Below, in pieces: positions 1 to 7,853 of a stretch of DNA of 64,000 bases (within the stretch, counting starts at the first letter, position 1; every line of letters begins with the position of its first letter). The DNA is from Rhodospirillales bacterium CG15_BIG_FIL_POST_REV_8_21_14_020_66_15 (lineage in GTDB: Bacteria > Pseudomonadota > Alphaproteobacteria > Rhodospirillales > Casp-alpha2). The notes under the pieces are model-generated. The model worked only from the letters and a program-made list of their open reading frames with translations, did no database searches and was not told where the DNA came from. The position numbers and the translations under genes are program-made. Location: the NCBI GenBank assembly GCA_002781745.1, contig PFFW01000117.1, positions 28,280-92,279 on the forward strand, written 5' to 3'.

Positions 1-2
1 AC

Positions 3-365
3 GAGGCGGGACACAAGGGTTTCGCCCTGGGCCTGCTGGTCGAGGCGCTGACCTCGGGCCTGTCGGGCCTCGGCCGTTCGGCGGACGAACCGCCCGCCGG
101 CAACACGGTCTACCTGCAACTGATCGACCCGGCGGGCTTCGCGGGCCGGGACGCCTTCACCCGCGAGACGGGCGTGCTGGCCGACCTCTGCCGCGCCGCG
201 ACGCCGCGCGATCCGGCCAGTCCGGTGCGCATGCCCGGCGACCGGGCGGCGGCGCTCTACGCCGAGCAGAACGAGAAGGGCGTGGCACTGCATCCCGAGA
301 TCATCGGGCTGATGACGCCCTGCCTGGAGAAGTACGGAATTCCCGTGCCGCGGCCAATTGCCTAG
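3..365 (+). CDS. Ldh_2 family NAD(P)-dependent oxidoreductase, C-terminal part
   Basis: The gene enters from the left edge, so only the last 120 residues are visible. They begin EAGHKGFALGLLVEALTSG, the helix and lid motif typical of the C-terminal half of malate/(R)-sulfolactate/ureidoglycolate dehydrogenases (Ldh_2 family), which reduce or oxidise 2-hydroxy acids with NAD(P). The ending, an ALHPEIIGLM segment and a short tail, also fits the family. The stop codon overlaps the stop of the convergent small gene by 2 bases. The N-terminal half with the substrate and cofactor residues is outside the window, so the substrate is unknown. A full-length paralogue of this family lies at 30966-32009. 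Confidence 0.82.
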   Translation, partial: EAGHKGFALGLLVEALTSGLSGLGRSADEPPAGNTVYLQLIDPAGFAGRDAFTRETGVLADLCRAATPRDPASPVRMPGDRAAALYAEQNEKGVALHPEIIGLMTPCLEKYGIPVPRPIA

Positions 366-610
366 GGTGCCGGGGTCGGGTGGCGCAGGAACAGGGCGGC
401 GACCGCGCCGGCGAAGGCGCTGAGGATCATCCCGACCGCCTGAAATTCGGGGATCAGCGCGGCGGCCAGCCAACTAGCGGCAATCGCCCCCGTTGAACAG
501 AGCACGACGTTCTTCAGAAGGGCATGGACGCCGTTCCGGGTGTAGATCGCAACCACCCAGGCGACCACATTGCCGATGCTGATGACGACCATCAGGCTGA
601 GAGCATCCAT
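362..610 (-). CDS. small membrane protein of unknown function
   Basis: This 82-residue protein starts MDALSLMVVISIGNVVAW and has three hydrophobic stretches (about residues 4-20, 28-50 and 55-74), so it is probably a small inner-membrane protein. I do not recognise a named family. A longer reading frame exists upstream but is arginine/proline-rich and is the shadow of the neighbouring dehydrogenase, so the ATG at 608-610 was chosen. It sits 16 bp downstream of the hydroxyisobutyrate-dehydrogenase-like gene on the same strand and may be the last gene of that operon. It overlaps the Ldh_2 gene end-to-end. Confidence 0.6.
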   Translation of the reverse strand: MDALSLMVVISIGNVVAWVVAIYTRNGVHALLKNVVLCSTGAIAASWLAAALIPEFQAVGMILSAFAGAVAALFLRHPTPAP

Positions 611-626
611 GGCCGCCAGGCCTCCG

Positions 627-1499
627 TCAGGTCTTCCGCCGCTTCTGCAGTTCGGCGAAGACCTCTCGGTAGTCCTCGGGGGCGTCGTCGCCGTACTTTT
701 CCTTGAAGCCGAACTGTGACAGCCAGGCCAGCCGCTTGGCCCCCGCGTCGCACATGAAGGGCTCGTAGCCCAGCGCGCGCAGGGTGTCGGCCACTTCCTC
801 AAGTTCGTGCCCCCGCCGCGCGCCATGGATCGCCGTGCGGCCGATCAGGAAATGGGCGAGTTCGTCGAAGTTCTTGCCCGCGTAGCTTCGGTTCATGGAC
901 TGGAAAACCTCGTCGGCCACACCGTAGGTCTCGGCCCCCAGCACGCATTCCTGCAGCAAGGCTTCCAGTCCCTTGACCAGGACCGAGCGGAACATCTTGG
1001 TCGCCGCCGCCCGGCCGTATTCCGTGCCGAACTCGCGCATGTTGACACCGTAGGGAGTAAGGACCTCGATGACCTCCTTGGCCGCCTGGCCGACCAGCAG
1101 CATGGGAACCTTCTCGTTGCGTCCCGGCACGCCGTCCATGATGGCGATCTCGACGAAACGGGCGCCGGTCGGGTTGATGACCTCGGCGATCTTCTGTTTC
1201 ACCATGGGCGAGGTCGAGTTGAGGTCCATGTATATCTGACCGGGTTTGAGCGTTTGCGCCGCCTCCTCGGCGACCTCGAGGGCTTCCGTCGCCGTCACCG
1301 TGGACAGCACGATATCCGAGCGGCCCACCAGTTCGGCGATGCCGCCGGTCATCTCCACGCCCTCGACCGCCGGGCGTTCGCGGATGTCGCGGGCGGCGAT
1401 GGGGCCGGGCAGGCCCGCCGCCAGCAGCCCCTTGGCGATCAGCGGCCCGGCCTCGCCGAAGCCGATGAAGCCCAGGCGCGGCGTGTTGGACGCGGCCAT
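627..1499 (-). CDS. NAD(P)-dependent 3-hydroxyisobutyrate dehydrogenase-like oxidoreductase
   Basis: The protein has 290 residues and a two-domain beta-hydroxyacid dehydrogenase layout. The N-terminal Rossmann fold carries GFIGFGEAG (about residues 9-17), the GxGxxG-type dinucleotide loop. A DLNSTSP segment near residue 103 corresponds to the substrate loop of the family. The C-terminal all-helical part resembles the DUF1932 (phosphogluconate dehydrogenase-like) domain, including a lysine in an AAATKMFRS segment where the catalytic Lys is expected. The ATG at 1497-1499 lies just after the stop of the upstream PrpD gene, which suggests one transcript. The substrate is a short beta- or 2-hydroxy acid, not determinable from sequence. 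Reading frames upstream of this ATG are shadows of the PrpD gene. Confidence 0.85.
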   Translation of the reverse strand: MAASNTPRLGFIGFGEAGPLIAKGLLAAGLPGPIAARDIRERPAVEGVEMTGGIAELVGRSDIVLSTVTATEALEVAEEAAQTLKPGQIYMDLNSTSPMVKQKIAEVINPTGARFVEIAIMDGVPGRNEKVPMLLVGQAAKEVIEVLTPYGVNMREFGTEYGRAAATKMFRSVLVKGLEALLQECVLGAETYGVADEVFQSMNRSYAGKNFDELAHFLIGRTAIHGARRGHELEEVADTLRALGYEPFMCDAGAKRLAWLSQFGFKEKYGDDAPEDYREVFAELQKRRKT

Positions 1500-1500
1500 C

Positions 1501-2907
1501 CTATTGCGCCGCCTGGGCCGGGGCGGCGACCAGGTCGCGGGAATTGCCCATGGCGTCGATGGACCAGATGGCGGCCAACAGGCTCTCGGCGCCGGCCTGT
1601 CCCAGCACGTCCGAGGCCAGTTCGCGGAACTTGTCCTCCAGCTCCGCATCCGACAGTGGTGCATCCGGGTCGCCCTTGCGGGTCGGCGCGAAGTGCGTCA
1701 GCACGCGGCCGTCGATGGTTTCGATCTCCACGTTGGCAGAGCGCAAGGCCGGGAAGGCGGCCTGGCGTTCCGGATCGGTCTTGAGGCCGATCAGCGGCAT
1801 CAGGGCGCGGACCTGGGGATCGTTGAGGCGCTCCGGCGTGAAGGCGGCCATGCGCACACTGCCCCATACCAGGGCGGCGGCGCAGCAGTAGGGCAGGGAG
1901 AACTTGGCCTCATACGGCGTCTGCGGGTTCCAGTTGCCGCAAATCTCTTCGGCCTTCTGGTAGCTGCCGACGCGGATCTGCCTGACGTCGGCGGGCGTCA
2001 GATCGTGGGCCTTGGCGAGTTCGAGAACCCCGTCGATGGCGGCATGGGAATGGCCGCAGGCGGCGTGGTTCTTGGTCGTCGTCTGCTTGATCAGGTAGTC
2101 GGTGCCGAGCGTCGATGCTGCCTTGGCCCAGTCGGGTTGCGCGTCCGCCATGCCGTTCAGGCACATGGCGGCGCCGAAGCCGCGCGGGCCCTCCAGGATG
2201 TCCGGCGCGCCCGTCACGCCCTGTTCGGCTGCGAGGGCGACCGTGACCCCACGCTCCGCCGCGTGGGAGCCGTGCAGCGGCTTGGCCATGGCGTCGGCGC
2301 GGAAGGCCTGCTGCAGGCCCGCCGCCAGGGTTCCGGCGTTGGCCAGCGCGTGCAGGGTCTGCTCCGCCGTCAGACCGAGGATATTGGCGGCAGCCGCCGC
2401 CGCGCCGAAGGTGCCGATGGTGCCGGTGGTGTGCCAGAACTCGTAATGGGCCGGGTTGACGGCGGCCCCCAGGCGGTCCGAGACCTCGTAGCCCGCGACG
2501 ATGCCGGTCAGCAGGTGTGCGCCGCTGACGCCGCGCGCCTGGGCGACGGCCAGGGCGGCGGAGATCACCGGCACGCCTGGGTGGTAGATGGCGTTGCGAT
2601 AGATGTCGTCGAATTCCACCGTATGCGAGGCCGCGCCGTGGATGAAGGCCGCCGTGCGCGCGTCGGTCGTCTCGCCCGAGGGATAAAGGCGCGCGCCGCC
2701 GCGCCCGCCCGGTTCATGAATGCAGTCCTGGAAGGCCGCCGTCAGCAGGGTCGCGGGCGCGATCACCGTGCCGGGCAGGGTGGCCGCGAACCAGTCGAGC
2801 AGGCAGCGCTTGGCGGCGTGCAGGACGTCGGACGGCAGGCCTTCCGGGTGCAGCCCGGCGGCGTATTCGGCGAACGGCCAGAGGGCCGATTTCTCAAGGG
2901 CGGACAT
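1501..2907 (-). CDS. MmgE/PrpD family protein (2-methylcitrate dehydratase-like)
   Basis: This protein of 468 residues begins MSALEKSALWPFAEYAAGL. Features of the MmgE/PrpD family are the CLLDWFAATLPG helix near residue 32, HGAASHTVEFDD with the family histidine/aspartate region near residue 90, and the KNHAACGHSHAAIDG segment in the middle. Known members dehydrate 2-methylcitrate or act on itaconate-like and cis-aconitate-like acids, but most in such clusters are uncharacterised. It is the second gene of a four-gene minus-strand run (ketopantoate-reductase-like, PrpD, hydroxyacid dehydrogenase, small membrane protein). A frame open for 200 more residues upstream is the shadow of the next gene. 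Confidence 0.85.
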   Translation of the reverse strand: MSALEKSALWPFAEYAAGLHPEGLPSDVLHAAKRCLLDWFAATLPGTVIAPATLLTAAFQDCIHEPGGRGGARLYPSGETTDARTAAFIHGAASHTVEFDDIYRNAIYHPGVPVISAALAVAQARGVSGAHLLTGIVAGYEVSDRLGAAVNPAHYEFWHTTGTIGTFGAAAAAANILGLTAEQTLHALANAGTLAAGLQQAFRADAMAKPLHGSHAAERGVTVALAAEQGVTGAPDILEGPRGFGAAMCLNGMADAQPDWAKAASTLGTDYLIKQTTTKNHAACGHSHAAIDGVLELAKAHDLTPADVRQIRVGSYQKAEEICGNWNPQTPYEAKFSLPYCCAAALVWGSVRMAAFTPERLNDPQVRALMPLIGLKTDPERQAAFPALRSANVEIETIDGRVLTHFAPTRKGDPDAPLSDAELEDKFRELASDVLGQAGAESLLAAIWSIDAMGNSRDLVAAPAQAAQ

Positions 2908-2924
2908 GGCGGGTCTCCTCTTGA

Positions 2925-3842
2925 TCAGGCCCCGTCGGCGTAGAACGTCAGGGCGCCCAGGACGGCGGCATGAACCGGCGTCGGAATGCCGTGCTTGCGG
3001 CCCAGGCGCACGACTTCGCCGCTGAGCCACGGAAGTTCCAGCCTGCGGCCGGCCTCCAGGTCGTGCAGCATGGAGGCCTTCATGACCGGTGGCAGGCCGT
3101 CGAGGAAGTTGATCGTCTTGGCTTCGGTATGGTCCGGCAGGTTCACGCCTTCGGCGCGGCCGACGGCGGCGGTCTCGTGGATCGCGGCCTCGAACAGGGC
3201 GCGCGAGTCCGGATTTTCGCGGATCGGGCCGACCGGCTGGCGGCACAGCGACGTCAAGCCGCTCAGCGACGACAGGAAGATGAACTTCTCCCAGATCGCG
3301 CGGGTGATGTCGGTCGAAACGGCATGGTCGAAGCCGCCGTCCTCGAACGCCTTCTTCAGGGTCTCCATGCGCGGCGTGACGCTGCCGTCTCGCTCGCCGA
3401 CGGTCAGGCGCGCCATGGTGCCGGTATGGACGATCAGGCCAGGCTCGCCGATCACCGCGGCGATATGGGCGACGCCGCCGGCGATGTGTTCCGCCCCTAG
3501 ACGCTGGGACAACGCGTCCATGCTGCCCACCCCGTTCTGGAACGGCACGACCACCGTATCGGGCCCGACCATCGGCTTGCACAGGTCGGCGGCGCTTTCC
3601 GTGTCCCACAGCTTGACCGCGAACAGGATCGTCTCCACCGGGCCGATCCCGGCCGGGTCGTCGGTGACGGAGACGTCCTTCAGGTGCAGGTCACCGTTGG
3701 CGCTTTTGACCCGCAGGCCGCCCTCGCGGATGGCCTTCAGGTGGGCGCCCCGTGCCAGGAAGTGGACGTCGTGGCCGGCGGCGGCCAGGCGGGCGCCGAA
3801 GTATCCGCCGACACCGCCGGCGGCCATGATGGCGATGCGCAT
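2925..3842 (-). CDS. 2-dehydropantoate 2-reductase (PanE/ApbA family)
   Basis: This protein of 305 residues begins MRIAIMAAGGVGGYFGARLAAAG, an N-terminal Rossmann motif GxGxxG with one Gly replaced by Ala. The ketopantoate reductase layout follows: KLWDTESA with the family lysine near residue 77, FQNGVGS near 101, and a C-terminal helical domain ending NFLDGLPPVMKASMLHDLEAGR, the conserved substrate-side motif. Genuine PanE makes pantoate for CoA, but this copy lies between an enoyl-CoA hydratase and PrpD genes, so a catabolic 2-oxoacid reductase role is equally plausible. It is 17 bp upstream of the PrpD start and 16 bp downstream of the hydratase. Confidence 0.87.
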   Translation of the reverse strand: MRIAIMAAGGVGGYFGARLAAAGHDVHFLARGAHLKAIREGGLRVKSANGDLHLKDVSVTDDPAGIGPVETILFAVKLWDTESAADLCKPMVGPDTVVVPFQNGVGSMDALSQRLGAEHIAGGVAHIAAVIGEPGLIVHTGTMARLTVGERDGSVTPRMETLKKAFEDGGFDHAVSTDITRAIWEKFIFLSSLSGLTSLCRQPVGPIRENPDSRALFEAAIHETAAVGRAEGVNLPDHTEAKTINFLDGLPPVMKASMLHDLEAGRRLELPWLSGEVVRLGRKHGIPTPVHAAVLGALTFYADGA

Positions 3843-3858
3843 GGTCCGTCTGCCTCGC

Positions 3859-4668
3859 CTACTTACCCTTGAATTGCGGCTTGCGCTTTTCCATGAAGGC
3901 CGTACGGCCTTCCTTGTAATCCTCGGAATCGAAGCAGTCCTTGACCACCTTGGCGCACAGGTCCATGTCCCGCGCGCTGTCGTCCTTCAGGCTTTCGGCG
4001 ACGACCACCTTCACGGCCTTGATGGTCAGGGGCGCGTTCTCGACGATGCGGCGGGTGTAGTCGGCGACGTAGCCGTCCAGTTCCGCCTTCGGCACGATGC
4101 GGTTGACGAAACCCAGTTCCTTCATTTCGGCGGCGGTGAACTTGCGCGCCGTGTAGAAGATTTCCTTGGCGTAGGACGGGCCGATCAGGTCGACGAAGGG
4201 CTTCAGCCCGTCGACGCGGTAGCCCAGGCCCAGCTTGGCCGCCGGAATGGCGAAGATTGCGCCTTCCTCGGCGATGCGGATGTCGCAGCAGGTAGCCAGG
4301 CCGACGCCGCCGCCGACGCAGGGGCCCTCGATCTTGGCGATGGTCGGCTTGGGGAACTCGCGCAGGCGTTCCGACGCCTTTTCCGTGGCGGCGTTGTAGA
4401 TCTTCACGCCCTCCTCGGACGATCGGTTCTTCTCGAACTGCGAGATGTCGGCCCCGGCGCAGAAGGCGGCGCCGCCCTCGCCCGAAACGACCACCACGCG
4501 CACGTCATCGTCGGCCAGGAAGTCGTCCAGCACCGTGGGCAGGTCGCGCCACATCTCGAAGGTCATGGCGTTCTTCCTGGCCTGGTTGTCGAATCGGATG
4601 TAGCCGATACCGTCCTTCTTTTCGACGACGAGCTGTTCCGTAACGCCGTCCATCGTAAATCCGTCCAT
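3859..4668 (-). CDS. enoyl-CoA hydratase/isomerase family protein
   Basis: This 269-residue crotonase-fold protein contains the oxyanion-hole elements ARKNAM (about residues 29-34), GAAFCAGADI (about 66-75) and GPCVGGGVGL (about 113-122). Acidic catalytic positions are less easily placed, so hydratase, isomerase or thioesterase activity cannot be decided. Crotonases act on CoA thioesters in beta-oxidation and branched-chain or aromatic acid breakdown. It is probably the first gene of the minus-strand catabolic run. Its start faces the MFS gene across a 174-bp divergent region holding a GntR-type palindrome, suggesting that both sides respond to the same regulator. A second in-frame Met sits at codon 6. 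Confidence 0.88.
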   Translation of the reverse strand: MDGFTMDGVTEQLVVEKKDGIGYIRFDNQARKNAMTFEMWRDLPTVLDDFLADDDVRVVVVSGEGGAAFCAGADISQFEKNRSSEEGVKIYNAATEKASERLREFPKPTIAKIEGPCVGGGVGLATCCDIRIAEEGAIFAIPAAKLGLGYRVDGLKPFVDLIGPSYAKEIFYTARKFTAAEMKELGFVNRIVPKAELDGYVADYTRRIVENAPLTIKAVKVVVAESLKDDSARDMDLCAKVVKDCFDSEDYKEGRTAFMEKRKPQFKGK

Positions 4669-4776
4669 GGGTGGTTCCTCTGAGTCCTCTTGATGCTTCG
4701 GCGGACCGGGACCGGTCTCTGCGGGCCATGGTCCTGCTTGTTAAACGGGAAGGCGACAGGGTAAATTGACCGGCCT

Positions 4777-4786
4777 TTGTATACAA
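4777..4786. promoter_or_regulatory. putative GntR-type operator palindrome
   Basis: The sequence TTGTATACAA is a perfect 10-bp palindrome in the divergent region between the enoyl-CoA hydratase gene (minus) and the MFS gene (plus). Sites of this form are common for FadR/FCD-type GntR repressors in proteobacteria. No GntR gene is adjacent, so the cognate regulator is unknown. Its position 57-66 bp upstream of the chosen MFS start suits control of both directions. Confidence 0.45.
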
Positions 4787-4842
4787 TCACTAACCGCCGC
4801 CAGCCAACGGTTTGCGAGCGGAATCTCCGCGGAGGACGAGCC

Positions 4843-6066
4843 TTGGGCGCAGCCATCGAACGACTGACCGGAATCCCCCTGCGCCAGCAATGGCCCGCCT
4901 GGATGGTCGGCCTGGGCCACGGCGGCACCCACTGGGTGATCGCCGTCTACTACCTGATGGTTCCCTGGCTGCGCCAGGACCTGGGCATCAGCTATACCGA
5001 GGCCGGCCTGATCCTGACCTCGTTCCACCTGTTCAGTTTCATCGCCAATTTCGGTTCGGGCGCCGCGGTCGACCTGGTGGGGCGGCGCGTGTTCCTGCAG
5101 GTCATTTCGCTGGTGATCGGCGCCGCCGCCCTGGCCGCCATGAAGTGGGCCGGCGGGTTCTGGTCCGTGTTCGTGCTGCTGGCCTTCATCGGCGCGACCA
5201 ACAACCTGTGGCATCCGCCGGCGATTTCCTATCTGTCCTCGGCCTATCCGGAAAAGAAGGGCTATGCGCTGTCGCTCCATGCATTGGGCGCCAGCGTGGG
5301 CGACGCCATCGCGCCGCTCGCCGCCGGGTTCCTGCTGGTCTGGCTCGGCTGGCGCGATGCGTCGACCGTGGCGTCGATCCCCGTATTCATCATCGCGCTG
5401 CTGCTGCTGCTCACCCTCAACGCGCGCGAGAAGGCCGCCAACGCCGCCGCCAACAAGGAAAAATTGACCAGAACGGACTACCTCGGCGGGATCAGGGATC
5501 TCTTCAGGAACAAAGCAGTGGTGACGCTCTGCGCAATGTCCGGATTCCGTACGGTGACCCTCATGGGGCTTCTCATGTTCCTGCCACTCTATTTGGCCGA
5601 CGAGATGCGCATGGCGCCGACCGCGGTGGGCGCCACGCTGATGGCCATGCAGATCGGTGGTCTGATCGCCACGCCCATGGCGGGCATCTGGTCCGACCGC
5701 TCGGGCCGGCGGCCCGTGGTCATGGCCGGGTTCACGGGCACGACGCTGGTGCTCGCGGTGATCACGCTGCTCGACAACCAGATGCTGCTGGTCGCGGGGG
5801 TGTCGCTCCTCGGCTTCTCGCTCTATGCCGCCCGGCCGGTCATGCACAGCTGGATGATGGACATCACCCCGCCGCACCTTTCCGGCAGTTCCATGAGCCT
5901 TCTGTTCGGCACCCAGTCGGCCTTCAACTTCGCGCTGCCGCCGCTGTGCGGCCTGATCGCCGACACCTGGGGCCTGACGGCCGTGTTCTACCTGCTGGCC
6001 GGCACCATCCTGGTCGCCAACCTGATGGTGTTCCTGGTCCCCGAGGAGTCCAAATCCGCCGCCTGA
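4843..6066 (+). CDS. MFS transporter
   Basis: This major facilitator superfamily protein has about 407 residues and roughly 12 membrane segments. Family signs are the loop GAAVDLVGRR after segment 2 and the equivalent GIWSDRSGRRPVV in the second half, with a charged cytoplasmic loop (about residues 190-215) between the halves. The chosen start is TTG at 4843, preceded at 7 bp by GGAGG (4831-4835). A more upstream TTG at 4777 lies inside the operator palindrome and is unlikely. It is divergent from the catabolic operon 627-4668, so uptake of that pathway's organic acid is the natural guess, but the substrate is not visible in the sequence. Confidence 0.88.
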   Translation: MGAAIERLTGIPLRQQWPAWMVGLGHGGTHWVIAVYYLMVPWLRQDLGISYTEAGLILTSFHLFSFIANFGSGAAVDLVGRRVFLQVISLVIGAAALAAMKWAGGFWSVFVLLAFIGATNNLWHPPAISYLSSAYPEKKGYALSLHALGASVGDAIAPLAAGFLLVWLGWRDASTVASIPVFIIALLLLLTLNAREKAANAAANKEKLTRTDYLGGIRDLFRNKAVVTLCAMSGFRTVTLMGLLMFLPLYLADEMRMAPTAVGATLMAMQIGGLIATPMAGIWSDRSGRRPVVMAGFTGTTLVLAVITLLDNQMLLVAGVSLLGFSLYAARPVMHSWMMDITPPHLSGSSMSLLFGTQSAFNFALPPLCGLIADTWGLTAVFYLLAGTILVANLMVFLVPEESKSAA

Positions 6067-6079
6067 CGGTCGCGGCCCG

Positions 6080-6853
6080 TCACGCCAGCCGGTAGAGGAT
6101 CGGCATGGGGGCGGTCCGGTTGAGCCGGAAGGTTTCGGCCACGTAGCTGTGGAAGCCCAGATCGAAGACCATCGGCCGCAGGACGTCGCGGAGGTGGTCC
6201 CAGCGGCAGTGGTTGATGACCGTATAGGCGCTGTCCTGGCCGGGGTCGGGCTGCAGCAGCGTGGCGTTGTCGAGTTCGGCCTGATCCTGGAACCAGCCGG
6301 CGGTGTGCTCCCAAACCGCCAAGCCCCGCTCCAACTGATCGGCGTAGACGTAATCGAACATGAAGACGCCGTCCTGGCTGTGGTCGACCGGGCCGATGCG
6401 TCGGACGTTGGTGGCGGTAAGCGTCATCGTCTGCTCCGCGAAGCGGTCGGCCGTTTCTTCCAGGTTATGGCCTTCGTCGTCGCCCCGGAAATCGCGGGCG
6501 TCGTCCGGACGCTCGAACTCGGCGAGCAGGACGGCGTCATAGCGTGCGACAGGAATATCCGGCCGGTCGCGCAGCAGTTCGCCCCGGCCGGGCGGCGTCA
6601 GGATGGCCTTGAAAGCGGCGGCGTCGACCACGTCGCCGCGGTCGGCGAGCGTCTCGGCCGTTTCCTTGAGGAAGGCCATGGCCTCCTTCTTTCGGTCGCT
6701 TTCGACGAAATGGCCGAGGGGCGGCCGATGGTCGATTTCCAGCGCCATCAGGAAATAGCCGGACGGTGCGGGCTCGGTCAGCGTGGCGGGGGGAAAGCGC
6801 GAGGGGGGACCGGTGACTTCGAGGTCGGGATGGGCGTTGTTCTCCGTGCTCAT
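6080..6853 (-). CDS. conserved hypothetical protein, probably cytoplasmic
   Basis: The protein has 257 residues, is soluble and acidic, and has no signal peptide. I do not recognise the family. It seems to consist of two similar halves of about 110 residues, each with beta-strand and helix patterns suggestive of dimeric alpha/beta-barrel (ferredoxin-like) domains, for example PSGYFLMALEIDHRP and YDAVLLAEFERPDDARDF in the first half and GVFMFDYVYADQLE and SAYTVINHCRWD in the second. This is a loose impression only. The gene ends 13 bp from the convergent MFS gene, and its start is 174 bp from the end of the TetR gene on the same strand. Confidence 0.6.
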   Translation of the reverse strand: MSTENNAHPDLEVTGPPSRFPPATLTEPAPSGYFLMALEIDHRPPLGHFVESDRKKEAMAFLKETAETLADRGDVVDAAAFKAILTPPGRGELLRDRPDIPVARYDAVLLAEFERPDDARDFRGDDEGHNLEETADRFAEQTMTLTATNVRRIGPVDHSQDGVFMFDYVYADQLERGLAVWEHTAGWFQDQAELDNATLLQPDPGQDSAYTVINHCRWDHLRDVLRPMVFDLGFHSYVAETFRLNRTAPMPILYRLA

Positions 6854-7027
6854 GGATGCATCTCCATTTGCGCGAACGACGGAACGACATCCCGCGGCGG
6901 GGGTGGCCGCCGCCGGGATTTTGCAAAGGATATGGTCGTTCGCTGGGTTTTACGCTGCGACCATTAAACTCCTTCCGCCCCCCCGAGGTCAAATCGGGGC
7001 CCGCATTTTTCCGCGACGCGCCGTTTT

Positions 7028-7594
7028 CTAGCCCTGGAGGCCGGCGTCGCGGAGCAGCACCTCGGCGGCGGCCTTCGCCGTTCGTGCCGCGTCCCTGTGG
7101 CCGGCCACGTGGGCCATGGCCACGGCACCCTCGGCCAGCAGGTTCAGGCCGTCGGCCAGGCCGGCCGGGTTCTTGGCGCCGGCCTTGGCGCAGAGATCGC
7201 GCAGGTAGGCGAGCATAAGGTCCTTGTGTTCGCCGGCGGCACGGTGGATGGGGTCGTCGCCGCCGTATTCCGCCGCGGCCGCGACGAACATGCAGCCCGT
7301 GAAGTCGTCTCCCCGAACCCATTCGTCGAGGGCGTCGAACACGGCCAGCGGGCGGCCCCTGGGATCAGGCGCGGCGCGTTCGACCCGGCGCATGAACCAG
7401 TTGCGAAACCGTTCGTCGCGCCGACGCAGCACGGCCAGGATCAGTTCGTCCTTGGATTTGAAGTGGTTGTAGAGGGTCATGCGGGCGACGCCGGCCTCTT
7501 CGATCACCCGGTCCACGCCGACGGCATGGAAGCCGTGCCGCCCGAACAGGCGCAGCGCAGTGTCGATCAGCAGGTCGCGTTTGGGCGATGTCAT
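7028..7594 (-). CDS. TetR/AcrR family transcriptional regulator
   Basis: This 188-residue repressor has an N-terminal helix-turn-helix at about residues 5-55 (LLIDTALRLFGRHG, VIEEAGVARMTLYNHFKSKDEL), which is the canonical TetR N-terminus. The C-terminal ligand-binding half includes CMFVAAAAEYG, similar to regulators of the YcdC/NemR/TetR_C_6 type. The ATG at 7592-7594 was chosen because the HTH begins right after it; the frame upstream runs through the intergenic region and is not coding. It is divergent from the alpha/beta hydrolase gene at 7854. Two copies of the sequence AAGATAGAACGA lie in the 259-bp gap, one 12 bp before this gene and one inside the hydrolase promoter, which suggests it represses itself and the hydrolase. 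Confidence 0.9.
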   Translation of the reverse strand: MTSPKRDLLIDTALRLFGRHGFHAVGVDRVIEEAGVARMTLYNHFKSKDELILAVLRRRDERFRNWFMRRVERAAPDPRGRPLAVFDALDEWVRGDDFTGCMFVAAAAEYGGDDPIHRAAGEHKDLMLAYLRDLCAKAGAKNPAGLADGLNLLAEGAVAMAHVAGHRDAARTAKAAAEVLLRDAGLQG

Positions 7595-7605
7595 CGGCGA
7601 GGTCC

Positions 7606-7617
7606 AAGATAGAACGA
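7606..7617 (+). promoter_or_regulatory. candidate TetR operator, copy 1 (tetR side)
   Basis: AAGATAGAACGA occurs here, 12 bp upstream of the tetR start, and again exactly at 7786-7797. AGAACG-type half-sites are common in TetR operators. A possible tetR promoter on the minus strand (TTGAAA-N17-TAACAT) ends close by, so binding here would give autorepression. Confidence 0.45.
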
Positions 7618-7780
7618 TTTGTATAATAATGTTAGCTGACTGATCCCTCGATTTCAAGGAAAAGGGACGGTGCACCGTTGGTGGGGACACCGTTGGCGAG
7701 GTCATTATCCTGCTGAATATACACAAAACAACGGAATAGTGGCCGGATAGCTGGATCTGAGCGCTAGGCCAATAGGACGC

Positions 7781-7809
7781 TTGACAAGATAGAACGACAT
7801 ATCTATTAA
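7781..7809 (+). promoter_or_regulatory. sigma70-type promoter with embedded TetR operator copy 2
   Basis: The sequence reads TTGACA (7781-7786), a 17-bp spacer, then TATTAA (7804-7809), with the ATG of the hydrolase 44 bp further on. The spacer contains the second exact copy of AAGATAGAACGA (7786-7797) and an outer inverted repeat ATAGA/TCTAT. A repressor bound here would block RNA polymerase directly. Confidence 0.6.
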
Positions 7810-7853
7810 TTTGCGCGAACATCACCCTTATCCAAGGCACGCAGGAGGTTTCC

